DNA of 9,655 bases from contig CANQXO010000051.1 of assembly GCA_947627825.1 (NCBI GenBank), positions 1 through 9,655 of the forward strand. Direction: 5' to 3'. Below, in pieces: positions 7,168-9,655 of the stretch. The stretch's first letter is position 1, and each line of letters opens with the position of its first letter. The position numbers were made by a program, and so were the translations under genes. The stretch comes from an uncultured Clostridia bacterium. Lineage in GTDB: Bacteria > Bacillota_A > Clostridia > TANB77 > CAG-508. The notes under the pieces were generated by a model, which saw nothing but the letters and a program-made list of their open reading frames with translations, ran no database searches and had not been told where the DNA came from.

Positions 7168-8310
7168 TTAAAGCGTCATTAAGATTGCATTTTCTTTTCC
7201 ATTATAATATTTTTTTCTAATTCCAACTTGCCTAAAACCGAATTTACTATATAGTTTAATTGCTTTAATATTATTCTCATTTACTTCTAAATTTATTTTT
7301 TCCACTTTGTTTTTTCTAATGATATAACTTAACATATTTGAGGCAATACCTTGATTGTATTTATCAACCCTAGTTACAATATTCATAATTTCCATTTCAT
7401 TTAACACTATTCTAAATCCTGCAAATCCAACAATTTCATTATTTTGCTTTGCAACAATATATTTTGAATTATTAAAATCATCTTCAAAAGTTTTATAATC
7501 CCAGATATTAGGAAATTGGTCATACTGTAAGTTGATTTGTTCTAGGTCAAAGCTACTCAATTCAAGAATTGTAAGCTTATCGTCATCCCCTTCTTTTTGT
7601 CTTTGAGCTTGTGGCTTTCTTAAATACATTGGAAATAATGAATTAGAATATCCATAGTCTCCCATTTCATATTTATCTTGTGCACAATAAGCAATTGACT
7701 CTGCCATATCAGGCAAATTCTTGATATATTCATAGTTTTCTGTTACTTTTCCTTGAGCATATTGCTTAGAATGTTTTGCCCTTAGCAGTGGCTCTATTTT
7801 GTCAATCAAAACATCTCCTACAATGTATAAAGGATTTGAAAAATCTATGAATTCTATTACATCTGATATATTCATTACATCTGGATTTTTAAATAAAGAT
7901 AAATTTTCATTATGAACTCTATAAACTGCAAAATAAACATTTTCATTTTTTGCATCTATCATAGATAGAATTTTACAATCTTTTCTACCCTTTTTTATCA
8001 ATGCTCCATAAGCTTGTGCCTTTAATGAATCAACTCCTGCTATTGGGATATTTTTTGCATCTGAAAAAGCCTTAATTGTAGCCATTTCTATTCTAATTCC
8101 TGTAAATGAGCCCGGCCCTCTCGAACAACTTAATAAATCTATGTCATCAATTGTTAGCTTTGCTTCCTCAAGTAATTCCTTTATTTTAGGCATTAAAGTT
8201 TGAGAATGTTCCCTTTCAGATTTTCCCGATTTTTTGGCTATTATCTTACCATCATTCATTATCGCAATAGAGCATTTTTCTTTTGATGTGTCAATCGCTA
8301 AAATTTTCAT
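7168..8310 (-). CDS. tsaB: TsaB-RimI fusion: t6A37 tRNA-modification subunit joined to ribosomal S18 N-acetyltransferase
   Basis: The product has 380 residues in two parts. Residues 1 to about 235 are TsaB (YeaZ): AIDTS at 5-9, SRGPGSFTGIR at 63-73, and the C-terminal FPMYLRKPQAQ (226-236). TsaB is the non-catalytic partner of TsaD in the complex that makes N6-threonylcarbamoyladenosine at position 37 of ANN-decoding tRNAs. After a charged linker (about 237-246), residues 247-380 form a GNAT domain of RimI type, with IVGFAGFRI, INLEVNENNIKAIKLYSKFGF, and the expected catalytic pair E342 and Y354 (12 residues apart, as in RimI). RimI acetylates the N-terminus of ribosomal protein S18. The two are adjacent genes in many Bacillota, and fused forms are known. 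The start ATG overlaps the tsaE stop as ATGA, implying coupled translation. The acetyl-CoA loop is atypical (DKYNQGIAS). tsaD is not in the window. Confidence 0.93.
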   Translation of the reverse strand: MKILAIDTSKEKCSIAIMNDGKIIAKKSGKSEREHSQTLMPKIKELLEEAKLTIDDIDLLSCSRGPGSFTGIRIEMATIKAFSDAKNIPIAGVDSLKAQAYGALIKKGRKDCKILSMIDAKNENVYFAVYRVHNENLSLFKNPDVMNISDVIEFIDFSNPLYIVGDVLIDKIEPLLRAKHSKQYAQGKVTENYEYIKNLPDMAESIAYCAQDKYEMGDYGYSNSLFPMYLRKPQAQRQKEGDDDKLTILELSSFDLEQINLQYDQFPNIWDYKTFEDDFNNSKYIVAKQNNEIVGFAGFRIVLNEMEIMNIVTRVDKYNQGIASNMLSYIIRKNKVEKINLEVNENNIKAIKLYSKFGFRQVGIRKKYYNGKENAILMTL

Positions 8311-8777
8311 ACTCGACTCTCCTTGAATATTGAAAAATCTAAATTTTCATATTTAGCACCAATTGTTTCAATTTTTAACTTTCTTTGTTCTTCATTTTCT
8401 TGCTTTTCAAAAGTTATTTTTATGTAGTCGTTTGGTAAAATATCTTCTATCAGTTCTCCCCACTCAAATATGCAAATTCCTTTTTCAAAGTATTCTTCTC
8501 CTCCTATACTTTCGAATTCATATATGTCAGCTAATCTGTATAAATCAAAATGATAAATATCTATTTTGTCATTATGGTATTCATTTACAATTGTGAATGT
8601 AGGACTTGAAATTTTTTCTTGCATATTGAAAAAAGTTAAAATGCCTTCTACAAATTTTGTTTTGCCTGCTCCTAGTTCTCCTGATAGAACTATTACATCA
8701 CCTTTTTTCAATATTTGTGCCAAGTTTTCAGCAAATTTTTTTGTTTGTTGTTCATTATTGCATATTACTTCTTGCAT
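8307..8777 (-). CDS. tsaE: tRNA threonylcarbamoyladenosine biosynthesis ATPase TsaE
   Basis: The product has 156 residues, as usual for TsaE (YjeE). It shows the P-loop GELGAGKT at 33-40, the conserved SSPTFTIVNEY at 57-67, HFDLYRL at 76-82 and IFEWGE at 103-108. TsaE is the small ATPase that binds the TsaB-TsaD complex and is needed for its turnover in bacterial t6A synthesis. The ATG at 8777 has an AAAGG ribosome binding site about 10 bases upstream; the alignment with the family starts a few residues after it. It is the first gene after a good promoter (8818-8846) and is coupled by ATGA overlap to the tsaB-rimI fusion, its physical partner. The stop is TGA, showing that this organism reads TGA as stop. 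Confidence 0.96.
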   Translation of the reverse strand: MQEVICNNEQQTKKFAENLAQILKKGDVIVLSGELGAGKTKFVEGILTFFNMQEKISSPTFTIVNEYHNDKIDIYHFDLYRLADIYEFESIGGEEYFEKGICIFEWGELIEDILPNDYIKITFEKQENEEQRKLKIETIGAKYENLDFSIFKESRV

Positions 8778-8817
8778 TAATGTTTTTACCTTTCTTTAAT
8801 GTTATTTTTCCACTCTA

Positions 8818-8846
8818 ATTATATATTATTTAGCTCTTTTATTCAA
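8818..8846 (-). promoter_or_regulatory. Predicted sigma-A promoter of the tsaE operon
   Basis: On the minus strand, TTGAAT (8846-8841) and a perfect TATAAT (8823-8818) are separated by 17 bases. Transcription would start near 8811 and give a leader of about 33 nt to the tsaE ATG. It is the best promoter I can see for the whole run from tsaE to the membrane-protein gene. I saw no convincing promoter in the spacers before the Lon-like gene (7084-7167) or lepA (4625-4713). Confidence 0.75.
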
Positions 8847-8854
8847 GATATTTT

Positions 8855-8917
8855 GGAAATAAAAAAATATATTTAAATTTACCTATATTAGCATAAATTT
8901 AAATATATTATATTTCC
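8855..8917 (-). repeat. Long AT-rich inverted repeat after the surface-protein gene, possible terminator
   Basis: A 16-bp perfect inverted repeat, AATATATTTAAATTTA (8866-8881) and TAAATTTAAATATATT (8894-8909), surrounds a 12-base loop. Beyond a short mismatch the arms pair again: GGAAATA (8855-8861) with TATTTCC (8911-8917), for 23 pairs in all. On the minus strand the inner stem runs into seven T (8867-8861), as in a Rho-independent terminator, although the inner stem has no G or C. It begins only 4 bases past the stop at 8921. It would separate the surface-protein gene from the tsaE promoter. Confidence 0.7.
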
Positions 8918-8920
8918 ATT

Positions 8921-9655
8921 TTATACAAGTACTGGGCGGAAGCCAGTATCACTCCCTCCACTACCACTACTATATCCACCTAATCCAAATATACCTGTAC
9001 TAGTTTTATCAGATGAAACATCGCCACGGTATATGAAACATATTTCACAAAATCCTATTGTTGCCACATCCTCATTATAATATCCTATTCCACCTTGTCT
9101 AACATCTGTTGTTTCATTTGTAATGTTTATCCAATCATAATCTCCATTTTCTTTTTTTCCATAATAGGAATATTTATCCGCACCTATTACTTCATGCATT
9201 GCATCTCCTTTATGATTTTTCATTAGGTCAAATTTTTCCTTTGTTATTTTTATTCTTGTTGCATTTTCTGATGAACTTTTATCCCAAAGTTTACTCCTAT
9301 CTGGTCCATATATCGTTTTTTCATCTGTTCCTACTTCATATTTGTCCCAATATTTTGTATATATACTTTTTAATTGGTTATTGCTTTCAAAGGCTTCTGT
9401 TCCATAATAACTTAAATTTGCATCTCCATTGTCATAATATGCTGCTACATACTCCCAAGCTCCTCCACACATATCATATATTCCTGTTATATTTCCTGTT
9501 GTACTTTGGGTTAAATTTGTTTTATAATTTTGTCCCCCTGAATATTCATGATATATTCCACCTGTTTCATTTCCATTATTATTTATTGTTGGTACTACTC
9601 CATATTGTGATGCTGATAAATATGCTACTGCTCCCCATTCTATGTTTTTCATCAA
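8921..9655 (-). CDS. FGE-like (C-type-lectin-fold) surface protein, C-terminal part (cut by window edge)
   Basis: About 244 residues are present and the frame is open to the window edge. The ATG at 9652 (MKNIEWGAVAYLS) is unlikely to be the true start, since this sequence recalls an internal segment of larger clostridial proteins. Features: GIYDMCGGAWEYVAAY (59-74), which resembles the GNVWEW region of formylglycine-generating-enzyme/SUMF1 domains; CFIYRGD (206-212); a Gly/Ser-rich stretch GLGGYSSGSGGSDT (224-237); and a terminal GFRPVLV, the usual ending of this fold. The sequence is rich in N, G, S, T and Y, as in secreted proteins. Such C-termini are found on clostridial pseudopilin-like or surface proteins and on ligand-binding proteins diversified by retroelements. 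Catalytic FGE activity is not indicated: cysteines are at about 63, 203 and 206, but I cannot match them to the copper-binding pair. Likely role is surface recognition; this is inference. Confidence 0.75.
   Translation of the reverse strand: MMKNIEWGAVAYLSASQYGVVPTINNNGNETGGIYHEYSGGQNYKTNLTQSTTGNITGIYDMCGGAWEYVAAYYDNGDANLSYYGTEAFESNNQLKSIYTKYWDKYEVGTDEKTIYGPDRSKLWDKSSSENATRIKITKEKFDLMKNHKGDAMHEVIGADKYSYYGKKENGDYDWINITNETTDVRQGGIGYYNEDVATIGFCEICFIYRGDVSSDKTSTGIFGLGGYSSGSGGSDTGFRPVLV

Larger units (their letters stand above)
8778..8920. other. Gene-free spacer between the surface-protein gene and tsaE
   Basis: These 143 bases hold no credible coding sequence. Reading the minus strand, they contain a large AT-only inverted repeat right after the stop at 8921, then a promoter, then a leader of roughly 30 bases to tsaE. 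Composition is extremely AT-rich. Confidence 0.8.

Noticed and set aside
9640..9655. Treating TTG or ATG at 9655-9650 as the true start of the FGE-like protein.
   Set aside because: The frame is open to the window edge, no ribosome binding site can be seen, and the sequence resembles an internal part of longer proteins.
1..9655. CRISPR arrays, insertion sequences, tRNA or rRNA genes, phage genes.
   Set aside because: I found no spaced direct repeats other than the 33-bp tandem, no transposase or integrase-like sequence, and no structural RNA signature.

Overview
The window reads as an AT-rich chromosomal segment of a Gram-positive anaerobe in the Bacillota, most likely an uncultured gut Clostridia-type lineage. 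The signs are low GC, strong AGGAGG-type ribosome binding sites, the rpsF-ssb gene pair, a Lon-related AAA_32 protease, and a surface protein ending in GFRPVLV. TGA is used as a stop (tsaE) and tryptophans are TGG, so the standard bacterial code applies. Every gene that can be supported lies on the minus strand, so the biological order runs from high to low coordinates.

Region by region in transcription order: (1) 9655-8921 is the C-terminal part of a large surface-type protein with a formylglycine-generating-enzyme-like (C-type-lectin-like) ending; its start lies outside the window. (2) 8920-8778 is a gene-free spacer with a long AT-only inverted repeat that could act as a terminator, followed by a good sigma-A promoter. 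(3) 8777-2016 is a tightly packed run: tsaE, a tsaB-rimI fusion, a Lon-family protease, lepA and rlmB, followed by a membrane-anchored protein of unknown function down to 619. tsaE/tsaB-rimI overlap by ATGA, and rlmB/unknown overlap by TAATG. (4) 554-528 is a strong hairpin terminator that also carries the -35 element of the next promoter. (5) 440-1 holds rpsF followed by the start of ssb, the usual rpsF-ssb(-rpsR) ribosomal and replication operon.

The main run is largely translation-centred. TsaE and TsaB take part in making the t6A37 tRNA modification, RimI acetylates ribosomal protein S18, LepA is the ribosome-associated GTPase EF4, and RlmB methylates 23S rRNA. The Lon-like protease is a protein quality-control enzyme. 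S6 (RpsF) is the partner of S18, the RimI substrate, so the two transcription units touch the same ribosomal site.

Most of the window is ordinary housekeeping sequence and I see no clearly new biological system. The points most worth a second look are: a 33-bp tandem triplication that duplicates the 3' end of the protease gene including its stop codon; the variable-looking C-terminus of the FGE-like protein together with a large inverted repeat right after its stop; the promoter nested inside a terminator ahead of rpsF; and the unknown membrane protein coupled to rlmB.
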